Source: Syncephalis fuscata | Taxonomy: Eukaryota; Zoopagomycota; Zoopagomycetes; Zoopagales; Piptocephalidaceae | DNA length: 64,000 nucleotides | Direction: 5' to 3' | Assembly (NCBI GenBank): GCA_025786725.1 | Contig: JAHLTZ010000022.1 | Coordinates: 124,001 to 188,000 of the forward strand | Part shown: positions 47,694-61,400 of the stretch, one piece after another | Position numbering within the stretch: the first letter of the stretch is position 1 | How the letters are laid out: each line of letters begins with the position of its first letter | The notes under the pieces: generated by a model | Told to the model about the DNA's origin: nothing | The model's input: the letters and a program-made list of their open reading frames with translations, nothing else | Databases searched by the model: none | Position numbers and translations under genes: made by a program

Positions 47694-48010
47694 AAGATGC
47701 TCAAAACTGCTGAGCGACAAGGACTCTTGGTGATTGTAGATATTGATGAATACAATACATCAAAAGTCAGTTCCAAATGGAAGAAAAGGAGATGGCAGGT
47801 TTACATCTGAAAGAACCCAGCGGCACAATGCATAGCATATTTGTTTGTCAAAACAATGATTCTCGTACGGTATGGCAGCGTGATGTCAATGCCAGCAGAA
47901 ACATGCACAGTATACTCAGTACAATTGCCAGTGGCAAACCAAAGCCTTCTGATTTCTTACCGCCTATTACTACAAAAAATCCAACCGACACTGTTGCATC
48001 AACATCATAA
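47694..48010 (+). pseudogene. Truncated Fanzor/TnpB-like (OrfB) C-terminal relic
   Basis: The first frame reads an end-of-RuvC-like segment (IDEYNTSKVSS) to about 47790. Then a second frame (47777-48010) reads a degenerate zinc-ribbon and the hallmark VWQRDVNASRNM, which matches the W-RDVNA-RN motif of TnpB and eukaryotic Fanzor nucleases. The zinc-ribbon cysteines seem mostly lost (SSKW, NNDS in their places), the frame changes once, and nothing of the N-terminal two thirds is seen upstream. I infer a dead fragment of a transposon-borne nuclease gene. It could instead be the last exons of a gene with missing parts, but no supporting exons were found. Confidence 0.6.
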
Positions 48011-48568
48011 TTAAATCATAATATTTTATTGTAAGTAGCATGAAATAATATTTAACATCATTAACACTAATATTGGAAATTGGAAATTGTGCAGATTAAT
48101 TGATACTGATTGATTCAATCGGAGTTGATGTGGCACTGCTTCAACAAATAGCACTTTTCAGTAGTAAAAGCTGATCGACAATTTACTATTCGAGTTATAG
48201 ATCTTTTTGTCCCCAGTTTGAAGCAAAAGACCCAAAGTGAAATAGCTCTGTTTATTTAATACTCGTTGTCATATTCACTATTGACCCCATATTGGCTGGA
48301 GTAATAAATAAATAAAAAAGTTATAATTAAATTATCATGATCGTCAGGACATTTGAATATAATAATAGGCTATTTAATTTTATTGAAGCAGTGAACCAAA
48401 TGCGCACCTATTATATAACTACTATTGACAGACACATATAAAGAGAGAAAGAGAGAGGGGAAATGAAAATAAATGAGTGCCTATGCGAATAAATCAAGCA
48501 AACGAGTATAAAATAATACAAAATAAATGGGCGAAATAGAAAACAAAAATAATGCGATGATACACAGA
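48011..48568. other. Intergenic region
   Basis: About 560 bp, AT-rich, with a GA-rich tract near 48440-48465. No gene is seen. Confidence 0.5.
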
Positions 48569-51500
48569 TTACGAAGGCAAATGCGGTGGCTTTTCCGAAT
48601 GATTAGAAGGGAAACAAAGAATGGGTATTGATGGATGAGGAGAAGGTGGTTGAGATGATAAGGGCACATGACTATGATTAGCAACACTTTTATGTGAAGT
48701 AGATGTTCTCAAAGAGGATGAGGAGGAGGAGGAGGGGAAAGGCAGTGGTAGCGTTAAAGCTGAAGTGGTAGAGGATGTTAACATGGTTGTAGATCGATCT
48801 GTATTGGTACATTCCATAAGGGGCGGCTTCTTTTGTTCACAAAGATCTAACTGTGCCTTAAATTCATTGCGACTAACAACTACCGTATGAGCCACATCAG
48901 AAACGGCACGGGCACGACCTTGCATTCCTTTAGTCGTGGTAGTAACATTTAATAAATTGGTCAAATGCTTAGTCGTATTTCTAAAACTACCATTCTGTCC
49001 ATTATTTATGCTGCTGTTGCCGGTATTACTACTAAGACAAGCGGCAGTCAGTGGCGAATAACGCGGTTCGCCGGGGCCATCACAAACTACTTGTAACTTC
49101 TCACTACCATCGGGTACACGATGGGAGAACACAACACGGATATGTTTGTATAGATAGATACGACCACGGCTGGGCGAACAGACTTGCAATTGAATGGCAT
49201 ATCGTAGAACAGGCCGATTATTACCATTATTGCTTTGACTATTCGTGGTGGTAGTGGTGGTGGCATCGGATGCAGGCTGTGCATAAGACTTTTGTCGTAT
49301 AAATGTTTTAGTGCCAATTGGCATGTCCGAAAAGTCATAAGGTACCAAGAATAGCTTAATCGCCGTTTTGTTAGGATTCTTAATGACCACTTGTAACTGC
49401 CCCGCAGTTGGAATACGATAACCAACCACGCCATGTCGTGTAGCCGTTGACTTCTTTTGTTTTAATACATCAGCCGATGCATGTTCCAAATCGATATTAC
49501 CAACATATGGGGTGGGTGCATCATCATCCTGCATATTGTAGAAGGTGGCCGGGAAGGGCAGATTAATGTGCGGTGGGCACTTTAACGATGATCGACAATT
49601 GCCTCGACCAAGTACACCAATTTGTGCAATAAATTCGATTGGCCGTGATGGCAGTGTTGACATACGTCCACTAAGAATAGATTCCTATAATATATTAATT
49701 AATTTAACTATCAACAATTCTATCTATTCTACTTACCTCATAACTACCAATAAATGATCCAAATAATTCACCTGTTATACTGGCCCGTCGGTTCATAGAA
49801 CGAGACGGATATGGACGGAGTGAATGTGATAGCGATAATGACAATCCATTATTACCTAGTGCATCGAATGAATTACGCAGCGGTGACGGTAACGTAGGCG
49901 ATGTAGGTGTCACCACAGGTGGGCGTATTTGCATTACTGAACGAAAAGAATGCGGCATTAATTTGCCAGATGTCAATTCTTGTGATGATCTACCGGTAAT
50001 AGTGTGGCTAGGCGATGAAATATACCGAGACGATGGCTGATTTAAATCATTAAAATATGGTTTTGGTTCACCTAAACAATCAATAGTCTTTTTATACACA
50101 GAGTGATTATTGCCATCGTCATCATCAGTGTTAATCGTATGATGACGACAATTGTTGTCACCATCGTTATTTGTTTTTGTATGGTTATTAATAACAGTAT
50201 TCTCATCTGGTAGTGATGGTAACAGTGGGGGTAAAGATGGTCCAGTTGATAAAATACCCTGGCTATTATTGTCTCGATCACGCAACATACGCGTTAGACC
50301 AGAAAGTGATCGTGTTAATGGCGCTGAACTGGATACGATCGATGGCAATAGATTATTTGACAGTGGTGTTTTTTCTACCAATGATGTTGAATTATCCTTT
50401 TCTGCTGTCACTTTAACCGTGTTGGATTTTGTTGATATCTCATTACCAGAAGTATTATATTCCACAGTGTCTCGTCTGTTGCCGACTGCGTAAATGATAG
50501 TCGAGAACGGGCTAGTTGTGGTCGTTGGACACGAGCCAGCTTTAATCGAGCCAATCTTTCCAACTGCACAGCTATATCTGCATTAGGTGGGGTGTTCCTG
50601 GTCGGGGTGGTGAATTAGCGCGCATCTTTGTCATGATGGTCTAATTTCCCTTGGTTGACTATTAGACCAAGATGTATGTTGCTGATTTACAGATATCGAT
50701 GGTGTAGATGCAGATGGTGGTGTTGGTAAACTTGGTGAGTTTGATAAACGGTTATAATCATGTCTTGAGGCACCTTTAGGCAGTGTTTTATGGCGATTGA
50801 CATCACGTAGTCCACCTACACTCGGATCATAGAGTAGACTAACTTTAAGGGCGCCTCGGAGTGCGACTGCTGGACGGAATGGATAGACAGTCAATTCCGA
50901 ATTGGATACTACCCATCGTGGATGTAATGTATTATTCAACTCCTCATAATCATCATCATCATCCGTTAAGGCTTCCTCCATGCCTAGTAATCTAATTGCA
51001 CAGCCTAGATCATTTTTGGCCAATATGGCATCATGTAGTGCTGATTGAACCGGTAATAGGCGCACTTGCGAGAAAAGCGATTGTGCTAACAAAATAAATT
51101 CTGTTTCATCCGTTTCACTAGATGTATTTTGTTTATTTGAATGGTGATGAGTGACACTGTAGATATTATAATATTATAATTCATTAGTACAATTATAGAT
51201 TATATTTGATCTGCCCTTTAGTTGTAATTATATATTATTAATCATAATAACATCAATCCATTCAATTGTTCCACGTTCTCTTCTCTTTCTTTCCGTTTTG
51301 TGTTATAACTCACCTTGGTGTATATTGAATAGTCCAACGCTCTAATAATGCTTGGTCACATCGACGATATACATCAAGTTCAAAAACTCGATCTTTACTT
51401 GTTATACTATCAGCTGTAGCCTTTTCCTTTATGCTTGAAATACTATCCTGTTGAAGGCAGTCGGGTATAGAGCGATGGCTGTTGTCAAGATGGCCGTGAT

Positions 51501-52332
51501 ATGCATCACCGTGTATTATAGGCAACGATAACGATGGTTTTTGCTGTTGTTTCTGTTCATATAGCTCAGATCGTTGCCGAGCAGCACGTAATTCACGTAC
51601 ACGCTGTCGTAGTAAGCGCTGTAGTCCTTTGGCTGTTCGATCTTCGCATTCAGTCCAATCCTGTTGACCTACTCCCGTCTTTAAATGGCATGTATTGGCA
51701 CGAGCGCGCGTAACCACTTGCATCATCTTGGCAACATACTCCATGGCTTCCCTGTACCCACCGTCTACGTGTACAGCAACCAGCCGGCCAACCAACCAAC
51801 AAACAGAATCGTCAGTACACTGTATTCAAATGTGCACGTATTTGTGTGCGCGTATTTCAAATAATCTGGTGAGAAACAGGAGAAAAGGAGAGAAGGAGAA
51901 AGAAGTTTAGACGAATCTAGAACGTGTAGGGATAGTATTATTTGTTCCAAAATTTTATGACTGTAATACTAGTAATACAGAAAGAATATGATGGTATAAA
52001 ATGAGTGCTAACACGAGTTGTATAGTAGTAAGTGTCAATAAAACAATTGCTTGGGTAAAATACAAGAGAAAAAAAGGAAATGAAGGTGACCACTCACTAG
52101 CTGTCAATAATAATAATAATAGCAACAAAATAATAGATAGATAGAAATACGTAACTGCAAGATTATCTATCATGTGACACACGTACACGCACAGAATGGC
52201 TAGCATTCTTTAATCATAGTATACTAACTATGATATACTAATATAACTAATTGACTTACCTGTAAAAACAATAGATGGTGTAATAATCGGCATAAGGGGC
52301 GAAAGAGATGGTGGATGAGCAGGCGCAGGCAT
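48569..52332 (-). CDS. Atos-family protein (DUF4210 and Chromosome_seg domains)
   Basis: Exons 52260-52332, 51314-51764, about 50640-51156, a middle stretch, up to 50480 to 49737, and 48569-49684. N-terminal motifs are DRVFELDVYRRCDQALLERW, LLPVQSALHDAIL, IRLLGMEEALTDDD and LHPRWVVSNSELTVYPF. The central motif GELFGSFIGSYEESILSGRM spans an exon junction. The C-terminal half has RPIEFIAQIGVLGRGNC, GQLQVVIKNPNKTAIKLFLV, YDFSDMPIGTKTFIRQKSY and SPSRGRIYLYKHIRVVF. These are the conserved blocks of Atos proteins (animal FAM214), which act as transcription regulators in animals. Between about 50640 and 50480 the frame passes through all three phases and returns, so intron structure or sequence is unresolved there. 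Intron 1 (495 nt) is the longest ordinary intron seen here. Confidence 0.85.
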
Positions 52333-53642
52333 AAATCAACTCACTATTGCACAAGGCGGCAATGGTCACTTATAGTAGTTGTTACGCTGTTAAAAAACAA
52401 AAAGGAGTACTGAACAAGAGTGGTGGTTGCAGCACGGCTGTTCCACTATTTATGTGCTTAAATAGTTATCACTTGGGTGCACGTGTGTCATACGTGTTCA
52501 AAATTTAACGAAAAAAATAACAGAAAATAAAGAAGTGATAGCTGCATGACACTTATGCCAGGCGGTCGTGTGTGTGTGTGGTGGTTTTAAAGAGAAAGTA
52601 AAAAAAAATACAGAGAATATTTGACAAAATAGTAACACAAATCGAAAAAAGTTTTTTTTTCTATAGCCATGTGACTATCAAACGATAGACCTGTGGCTAA
52701 AAACATGGTTTTGTATTTCCTTTCACTTCCCTTTACAACGATACTAGACTGGTGTAGTAACATGTTATTCGGTTTTCTTTAAAAATGCCACCGATAATGA
52801 TTGCGATATACAAAAAAGGATATGCATATAGCAAAAAATAGAAAAGATGTCAAAAAAGGAAAGCGCAATATATATTTATTTATGCTGATGTTATTACACT
52901 GAACTAAACTGATAAACGCGTATTGTGTGTCATGTACTAATATTATACAGTTTATTTTGTAAACAATTTATTAGCCATTTAATATGATTTAGTGTCAAAT
53001 GACTATATTTAATAACATCCTATCTATTGAACATGATGATGGATAGTGAGTGACGTCAATCATCACAATACTCATCATTGTAGATTTATTACCCAGTATG
53101 CGTATATCCTCTATTCATCTATATTATTTCCATTCTATTCATTACGGTATATATACCCAACTTCAGCACTGATGTTCATAGCTTTTCACATCATATATTT
53201 ATTCTACTGTGCCATTTTACTATATAATAATTATGCATTTTTAAACTGCTGTTTTTTATTGCTAACTATATTATTTATAAACCTTAATTTTGTCGTTTGT
53301 TAATTTAGATGCATGAGCGAATGAGTAAAGAGTTGGAATTTACTATTAACCCATCTAAAGCCAAATAAACAAAAGGTTTGAATAAGAAAAAGTTGGTTGA
53401 ACGTAACATGATATTTATTGAAATAAAGTGTATTGGAACATATAACCAATAGAATGATATGAATGGATAGAATATATATATATATATATATGCATACTGG
53501 ATAATAAATCTATGATAATGAATATTTTAAACCTTGATATCACTCACCACCTAATCTTATATTCAATAGACTGAATGCTAACAAATTTAGCCATTTAATT
53601 ATCACTATTATTTGTGCTATGTTATTGTTTAATAATTGTTTA
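52333..53642. other. Intergenic region
   Basis: About 1.3 kb, AT-rich, with an (AT)n tract at about 53470-53491. The frame 53046-53303 is Tyr/Leu/Ile-rich and not convincing. Confidence 0.5.
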
Positions 53643-54841
53643 TCAGTTTGTAGTTTTTGTCTTCTTTAATCTTTTACTTGATGGCAATAATGATGACGAT
53701 GATACAGTATGATCTAGTGTTGTAGCATTTTTTAATTGATGACATGCTGAACACATGAGCGCCAATGGCTTATTGATAAGCGTACAGACTGTGCATGACC
53801 ACGGCGTAACTTCCTCTTTGATAATAACATCATCAATGGTGCTATTCTCTAATAATATTGGTGATGTTGACTGTGGTGGAGATTTTCGCTTAGTGTGTCG
53901 TAAAACGGCGGCCATTGCTGCCGCTTCATGAGCTGTAGCATCACTTGTAGATGACATTGTTGCTATTGATTTGCTTAAAGCTTTTGCTATGGTTATTTCT
54001 TCATCACCCTCTTCTAACGCCATTTGCTCTTCTGTAGCGTCACCGCCACACCATGTGGCATCGAGTAGGCCGCGTCGTTGAATTGCGGCCATGGCAGCCA
54101 TTTGAGCGGGCGAACAATGTAGTTTCCACCGATCTACAGCACTTTGGCTTTGATTTTTACCTAGTCGACTACCATGTCCTGCGAATTTAACAAAGGTAGT
54201 ATTGGTATTGCTACTCGTACTTGATGCGGCCGTGTATCCATTTTTCATTAACAATTGCTCGCATTCATCTGTTAACTTGTCTAGTAATTTATAAAAATTG
54301 CTATCATGTGGGCCATGAACTATCAATTATTAATTAATTAAAAGCCAATAAAATAATTAATTGCATTTTTAAACTTACCGATATGTGTTAATCTATTAAT
54401 TTACATATCATTTCCTTAATAATAGCTAATAAAAATCAACATTACTTACTCATGCAATAGTGTGCCTAATAAACTTTCATAATCAATGAATTGGTGTGGA
54501 TTAGAGGCATATCGTAGGCGAATGCGTATTTCTTGACCTTTATTTACATTGATGCCTAAAATACTATTAAAGTCTATAATATAATCTATATCTAACATAC
54601 CAAGTAAATTTTCATTCTTTGGTAGGAATTCGCGTAATAACCCAACATGCCAGTTATACTTTGCCATAATTGGCTGTACCTAGTAAAAGAGTTGTATATT
54701 GGTGAGTCATACAAAGGAATCTATAGACATTACTTGTTGTGCAAGCTGTTGTAATAAAGCAGTTGCTTCCGAGTAAAGCGGCTGGCGTTTCAGAACCATA
54801 CATTGAAAGATTAATGGCGTGTCATTCTTGGCTATCGTCAT
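53643..54841 (-). CDS. WLM-domain metalloprotease, Wss1-like, with RanBP2 zinc finger
   Basis: Exons 54734-54841, 54450-54679, 54379-54392 and 53643-54319 give 342 residues. The WLM domain includes VQPIMAKYNWHVGLLREF, GINVNKGQEIRIRLR and the zinc-binding active site HELTHIVHGPHD. That site is assembled from three exons: HE at the end of exon 2, LTHI in a 14-nt exon 3, and VHGPHD opening exon 4. Near the C-terminus is a RanBP2-type zinc finger, WSCTVCTLINKPLALMCSAC, followed by a basic tail. Wss1/SPRTN-type proteases clear DNA-protein crosslinks and bind SUMO or ubiquitin. The gene is divergent from TOR. Confidence 0.93.
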
Positions 54842-55456
54842 AGCAATAATATCAATATAATGACAATATCAGTATCAGTACAATAACAGTAGTCGTATCC
54901 ATATCAGTAATAATAAAGAGAAATAAAACTTTATTATTATGATCATTAATAAATTGTAGTTATTTGTGAAATAGTCATGGTACAATTCATTACTACAATT
55001 AACGAATTTTACTTCGTAGACACAGTTCAATATAGGTCTGTCCAGTTGTCATAGGATATTTTACAATTAAAATTTCTTTAATGTTTATTGTTAATGTTAA
55101 AAATAGATATTGACAGATGAATTACTTGTTTATATATCGTGTCTGTATAAAAACGACAGATTAATAAAAGCCATGTTGTTGCGATAAGGATAAACAACGA
55201 CAACCTAAGTGGATAAACACTTGTTCTCTCACCTTTAGTAGTGGACTCTTTTCACTTCCTAATCATCTTTACCTTCAATACTGCACGTCTCTATTCTCCC
55301 TTCTTCTATCTGTCTGTTTGTTGGTGGCACTTTTGTTCTGCGTCACGCTATTATATGCTTGTGAACTATATCGACTATTCAGCCTATTTGTTGAATCTTA
55401 TTGTTCCTAGTGTATATTTGTGTGTGCGCGTGTGTACGTGAATCCTCTAGCCCAGC
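54842..55456. promoter_or_regulatory. Shared divergent promoter region (WLM protease / TOR)
   Basis: 615 bp separate the two start codons and must hold both promoters. The half next to TOR is pyrimidine-rich; no specific element is recognised. Confidence 0.5.
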
Positions 55457-58400
55457 ATGGCTACCACGGCTAGCCAGGGACCAGACCCACTAGGTCGTAT
55501 TGTCAACGATCTAAAGAGCCGGTAGGTGACATAGAACAGTTGATAGACCAATCCATTTGATATACGTGGTTGACACTATGAGCTGTTTATAGCACAGAAG
55601 AAGTTCGTATACGGGCTGCCAATGAACTACGTGAACATGTAGGCACTAGTAGTTAGAATACCAGTAGAAGTTAGCTAACAATATAGCCGTGATTCCTGTC
55701 ATTAGGTGGAAACAGTATCGCACGAGCTGTCAACTGAAGCAGCCACTAAATTTAATAATGACGTGAATCTACGGGTTTTTGAACTGATAGACAGCGCTGA
55801 TAATAGCGAGAAACTAGGCGGTATCACTGCTTTAGGTAGGCTGATTAAAGCAGCAGTCCTGCCATATATAAATTGAAGTAGAGCAGAATACTAACCAGGA
55901 GCTTGCCTTTAGATCGATTAATTGATTATGAAGGAGAAGAAAACACAACTAAAGTGACACGATTTGCCTATTATCTACGACGATTACTATCGGATAATGA
56001 TACGCAAGTAATGATTGCCGCATCTAAAGCACTAGGTAATTTGATAGTTATAATAAAGCATAGTTAATTAACATTATGATTAATAGGACATCTTGCATTG
56101 GCCAGTGGATCACTCACCACAGATGTAGTGGAATTTGAAGTGAAGCGAGCACTAGAATGGCTACAAGGTAATTTAAATATAATTTGCCTAATAAACACTA
56201 ATTAAATAAATTAAAGATCGCAATGAAAATCGACGATATGCAGCAGTGCACATTCTTAGCGAGTTAGCACGTAATGCACCAACACTCATTTATGCTTATG
56301 TGCCACAATTTCTTGATTTATTATGGTCGGCTTTACGTGATTCTCGTGTAGCTATTAGAGAGGCAGCAGCCGATGCATTAAGTGCCTGTCTAGAGATTGT
56401 CTACCAACGAGAGAGTCAGCAGCGTATACAATGGTATCGTCGTATTCTGGATGAGGCCAGTAAAAGTCTTAAAATTGGAAGTGTGGATTCAATTCATGGC
56501 GCACTACTCACCTACCGTGAGCTGCTGTTACGTACAGGCATGGTATGATAGTTACAACCGTAATGAGTTCAATATTAATACCAATACTAATACCGTGCCA
56601 ATTATAGTTTATGAACAATCGGTTCCAAGAGGTGTGCGAGGCCGTATTCCACTTTAAAGAACACAAAGATATATTGATTCGACGCACAGTGGTAAATTTG
56701 ATGCCGATATTAGCATCTTACAATCCAATGGATTTCTCCAATGCTTATCTATCTGCTGCAATGAGCCATTTGTTGCAACAATTGAAAAAAGAGCGAGAAC
56801 GTAATTCTGGTAAGTTGTTGTTGTTTAAAGTAAACAAACTCTACTTACACGATATGATGCAGCCTTTAAAGCAATCGGAGAAGTGGCTATCTCAGTTGGC
56901 AATGATATGGGTGTCTATTTAGAGCCTATTCTACGTAGTGCCAAAGATTGTCTTTCATTGAAGGGGTAAGTATTGAATGGATAAGCTGTATTAGTGGTAT
57001 ACATATATATATATATGGCATTAACTGTTGTAATAATAGCAAACTACGACAAGTCCATGAGGCATCCATTTACGAATGTATCAGTTTACTGGCTAAATCT
57101 GTGGGACAAGGCATTACACGATACATGCATGATTTATTAGATTTAATGTTTGCCGGTGGATTGAGTGAGCCATTGCGTAAAGCATTAGTAGAAATCGGTC
57201 GATATGTACCTCCACTTCTTGAAACTATTCAAGGTAAGAAAGACCAATAGTTGTTGGACTAATGACTAACCTGTCAATATTTAGATCGATTATTGGATAT
57301 GCTTTCAAAAATACTAAGTGGTCAATCATATCGAGAACCTGGTGCACCTAATAGTGGTCGTGGTATTATGACTAATGGTGCTACTAGAGATCCAGTTGTA
57401 CGTAGAGAGAATACTTATTAAATAGCATTACAGCATACCAATATTAATAACTATAACAATAATAATAGGTACAAGAAACGAACAATGATATTATTGTACT
57501 TGCACTTAATACACTTGGCACTATGGACTTTAATGGTAATTAACATATCTAAAATACTGTTTAATATTTTATTAATTATTATAATAATTGTAATATTAGG
57601 ACGAATGTTACATGAATTTGTACGAGATTGTGTAATCCATTATTTGGACTCGGATAACGCCGAGATACGCAAAGCAGCCGCGGTCACTACTTGCCAATTA
57701 TTTATCCGTGATCCTATTTGCTATCAAACAAGTATCCATGCGATTGAAGTAATGCGTGATGTATTGGAACGGCTTTTATCGGTAGGCGTGGCCGATCCAA
57801 ATCCACATACACGTGAAGTAGTGCTTTCATCGTTAGATGAACGATTTGACCAGCATTTGGCGCAAGCTGAACATGTCCGTTCACTATTTCTCGCTTTAAA
57901 TGATGAAGTATTTGTCATTAGAGAAATTGCCATGTCGGTTATTGGACGATTGGCAAAGCATAATCCTGCCTATGTTATTCCATCATTACGTAAAACACTT
58001 ATTCAACTATTAACTGAACTTGAATACTCGACAGTTAGGTAAGAGTTATTTATTTATTTATTTGTATTTGTGTATATAAATCAAATACCAATACTAATAT
58101 ACCTTGTAATAATAATATCTAGTCGAAATAAGGAAGAGGGTGCTTTATTGCTTACATCGTTGATTTCCGCCGCTCAGCGTTTTCTTAAACCTTATGTGGA
58201 TCCTATCCTTCGTGTTCTTTTGCCCAAAGCAAGTGACACGGCACCAGGTGTAGTTGCCGCCGTTTTGGGTGCTATTGGGCAATTGGCCGAAGTAGGCGGT
58301 GAAGATCTACTTCCTTATCTAAATGAACTTATGCCAATTATTCTGGAAGCATTACAAGATCAAAGTGCATCAGCCAAACGACACGCAGCACTTCGTACAC

Positions 58401-61400
58401 TTGGTCAATTGGCCGCAAACACCGGCTTTGTTATTGAACCGTATCTTAAATACCCATCATTATTACCAATCCTTATTGAAATTCTTAATACGGAACAGTC
58501 ACCGCCACTACGACGTGAAACGGTTAAATTGTTGGGTATTCTTGGTGCACTCGATCCTTATCGATATAAAGTTGAACGTGTGGCCGAGGATGGTAAAGCA
58601 GCCAATATGAATGCGGCCAATACGGCCAATGCCGACATTTCTCTATTAATGGTCGGTATGGGCCCGAGTTCCGACGATTATTTCCCAACGGTTGCTATTA
58701 ATGCACTGCTTAAAATACTAAGGGAACCATCACTCAGTAATTACCATAACACAGTTATTCAAGCCTTTATGTATATGTTTAAAACACTTGGTCTTAAATG
58801 CGTGCCATTCTTGCCACAAGTAAGTTATAATAGATTAGGGAAATATTCATATCTATTCCTCGCTTACTTCTAACACCAATGAATATAGATTATTCCTACT
58901 TTTCTAAATGTCATGCGATCCTCTCCGACTGGCATGCTGGACTTTTATTTCCAGCAGCTAAGTTTATTAATGTCAATTGTAAAACAGCATATTCGCAACT
59001 ATTTGGTTGATATTTTTGCATTGATTCGCGATTTCTGGAATCCAACTTCAGCGCTACAAACTACAATTCTTACCTTGGTTGAAGCCATTGCCAAAGAGCT
59101 TGATAACGAGTTTAAGGTCTATTTACCGCATTTATTGCCACACATGCTTCAAATACTTGAAAGTGACATGGGTGAGAAGCGTATCTCTACCCATAAAGTG
59201 TTACACGCTTTAACAGTATTTGGATCGAGTCTACAAGACTATATGCACCTTGTTGTCCCGTCGATTGTCCGGGTTATAGAACGACATGAGGTTATTATCC
59301 CTGTACGACGTGCTGCCGTTGTTGCTATCGGCCAATTGTGCGTAAAGGTCGATTTTTCCGATCATGCATCACGTATTATTCATCCATTTGGTCGGATATT
59401 AGCACTGAATCAGCCAGAAATGCGTCCCGTGGTAATGGAAGCACTCTGTATGCTAGTCTATCAACTAGGCCCAGCCTATACTGCCTTTGTGCCATATATG
59501 CACAAAGTAAGTTTATTTAAACACCAACTAATGATAGATACTAATACGTATTCAAATGATTAATGTGTGTAACTGTTTATAGATTCTAAGTAAAAACCGC
59601 ATACAACATTTAAGGTATGAGCTATTTGTAGCAAAGCTCACTAACGGAGAGCCACTACCATCGAATTTTAGCGATCTTACCACAGAAAGGTGTGTAGTAA
59701 AGTATACAACAACCAGTCACTAATATTATGCTAATAGGGAAGAAAATGAAGTGGAGGAATCGGCTTTAGAGGCTGGTGGCATTAAAAAGCTACCCGTAAA
59801 TCAACAGCATTTAAAGAAGGCCTGGGAGACTTCACAACGATCAACACGTGATGATTGGTCAGAATGGCTAAAGAAATTAAGTGTAGAACTACTAAAAGAA
59901 TCGCCATCACATGCATTGAGGGCCTGTGCAGCACTGGCCAATATGTATCATCCATTGGCGCGTGAACTATTTAATGCTGGATTCATATCTTGTTGGACAG
60001 TACTTTATGATCAATTCCAGGTGAGTATAGACGTAATAGCAATTAGCTTAGTTTTTATTGATATTTATCTATTATATAGGACGAATTGGTTAAATCGATT
60101 GAAACAGCTTTATTGTCACCAAATATTCCACCGGAAATATTACAGACTTTATTGAATTTATCTGAATTTATGGAACATGACGATAAAGCACTGCCTATTA
60201 ACATTCGTACACTAGGTGCACACGCAAATCGATGTCATGCTTATGCAAAAGCATTGCATTACAAAGAATTGGAGTTTATTTCGGATCCATCCGCTAATAC
60301 TATTGAGGCATTAATCAGTATTAATAATCAGCTACAACAGCCAGATGCCGCCATTGGCATTCTTAAATATGCGCAACAGAATCACGATTTGCAATTAAAG
60401 GAATCGTGGTATGAGAAGCTACAGCGATGGGAGGATGCGCTGGCTGCCTATGAACGTAAACAAGAAGAAGAGCCATCTTCATTTGAAATCACTCTTGGCC
60501 GTATGCGTTGTTTACATGCACTTTGTGAATGGGGTGCACTTTCACAACTGTCACAAGAACGTTGGAGTCGGGCCAGCGAGGATATGCGACGAGCCATTGC
60601 TCCGTTGGCAGCATCGGCTGCTTGGGGCACTAATCAATGGGAATTGATGAATGACTACATTGCAGTCATGAAACCAGCTTCACCAGATCGTGCCTTCTTC
60701 CGAGCTATTCTATCGCTTCATCGTAATAAGTTTGTTGATGCAGAGAATTATATTACAAAGACGCGTGATCTACTCGATACTGAATTGACAGCTCTGGTCA
60801 GTGAAAGTTACAGTCGCGCTTATAGGTAAGTGGATTAGATTCCAATACTACAAAGCACTAACCCTTGTTATTATTAGTGTTGTTGTACGTGTACAAATGT
60901 TGGCTGAATTGGAAGAGATTATAGACTATAAGAAGTGTCACGATCAGCCGGAGCGACAAATGATTATTAGAAATACTTGGATGAAACGGTAAGTTACATA
61001 TTAATATTGCTGTAGTATATATATATATATATATATATTAATCAATATGATTAGACTTAAAGGATGTCAACGCAATGTTGAAGTTTGGCAACGTATATTA
61101 ATGGTACGATCTTCAGTTGTATCACCCACTGAGGATATGCAAATGTGGATTAAATTTGCCGGTTTATGTCGAAAGAGTGGCCGTATAGCGGTGGCCGAAC
61201 GTACATTGGCCGAATTATCCGGTGTTGAATCGTTGGATGAAGGGGTGAGCAATATTCATTTAGCAGCTATAATAGGTCGATAAGCAGACTAATGGCTGTA
61301 TTAATTACATAGTTACCAGAACACGCACTACCACAAATTACCTATGCCTATTTGAAGTTGATGTGGGCATCGGGCGCACGTGAAGAAGCATTGGGACAAT

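Noticed and set aside
47694-48010. Functional Fanzor nuclease
   Set aside because: Only the C-terminal end is present, with a frame change and missing zinc-ribbon cysteines.
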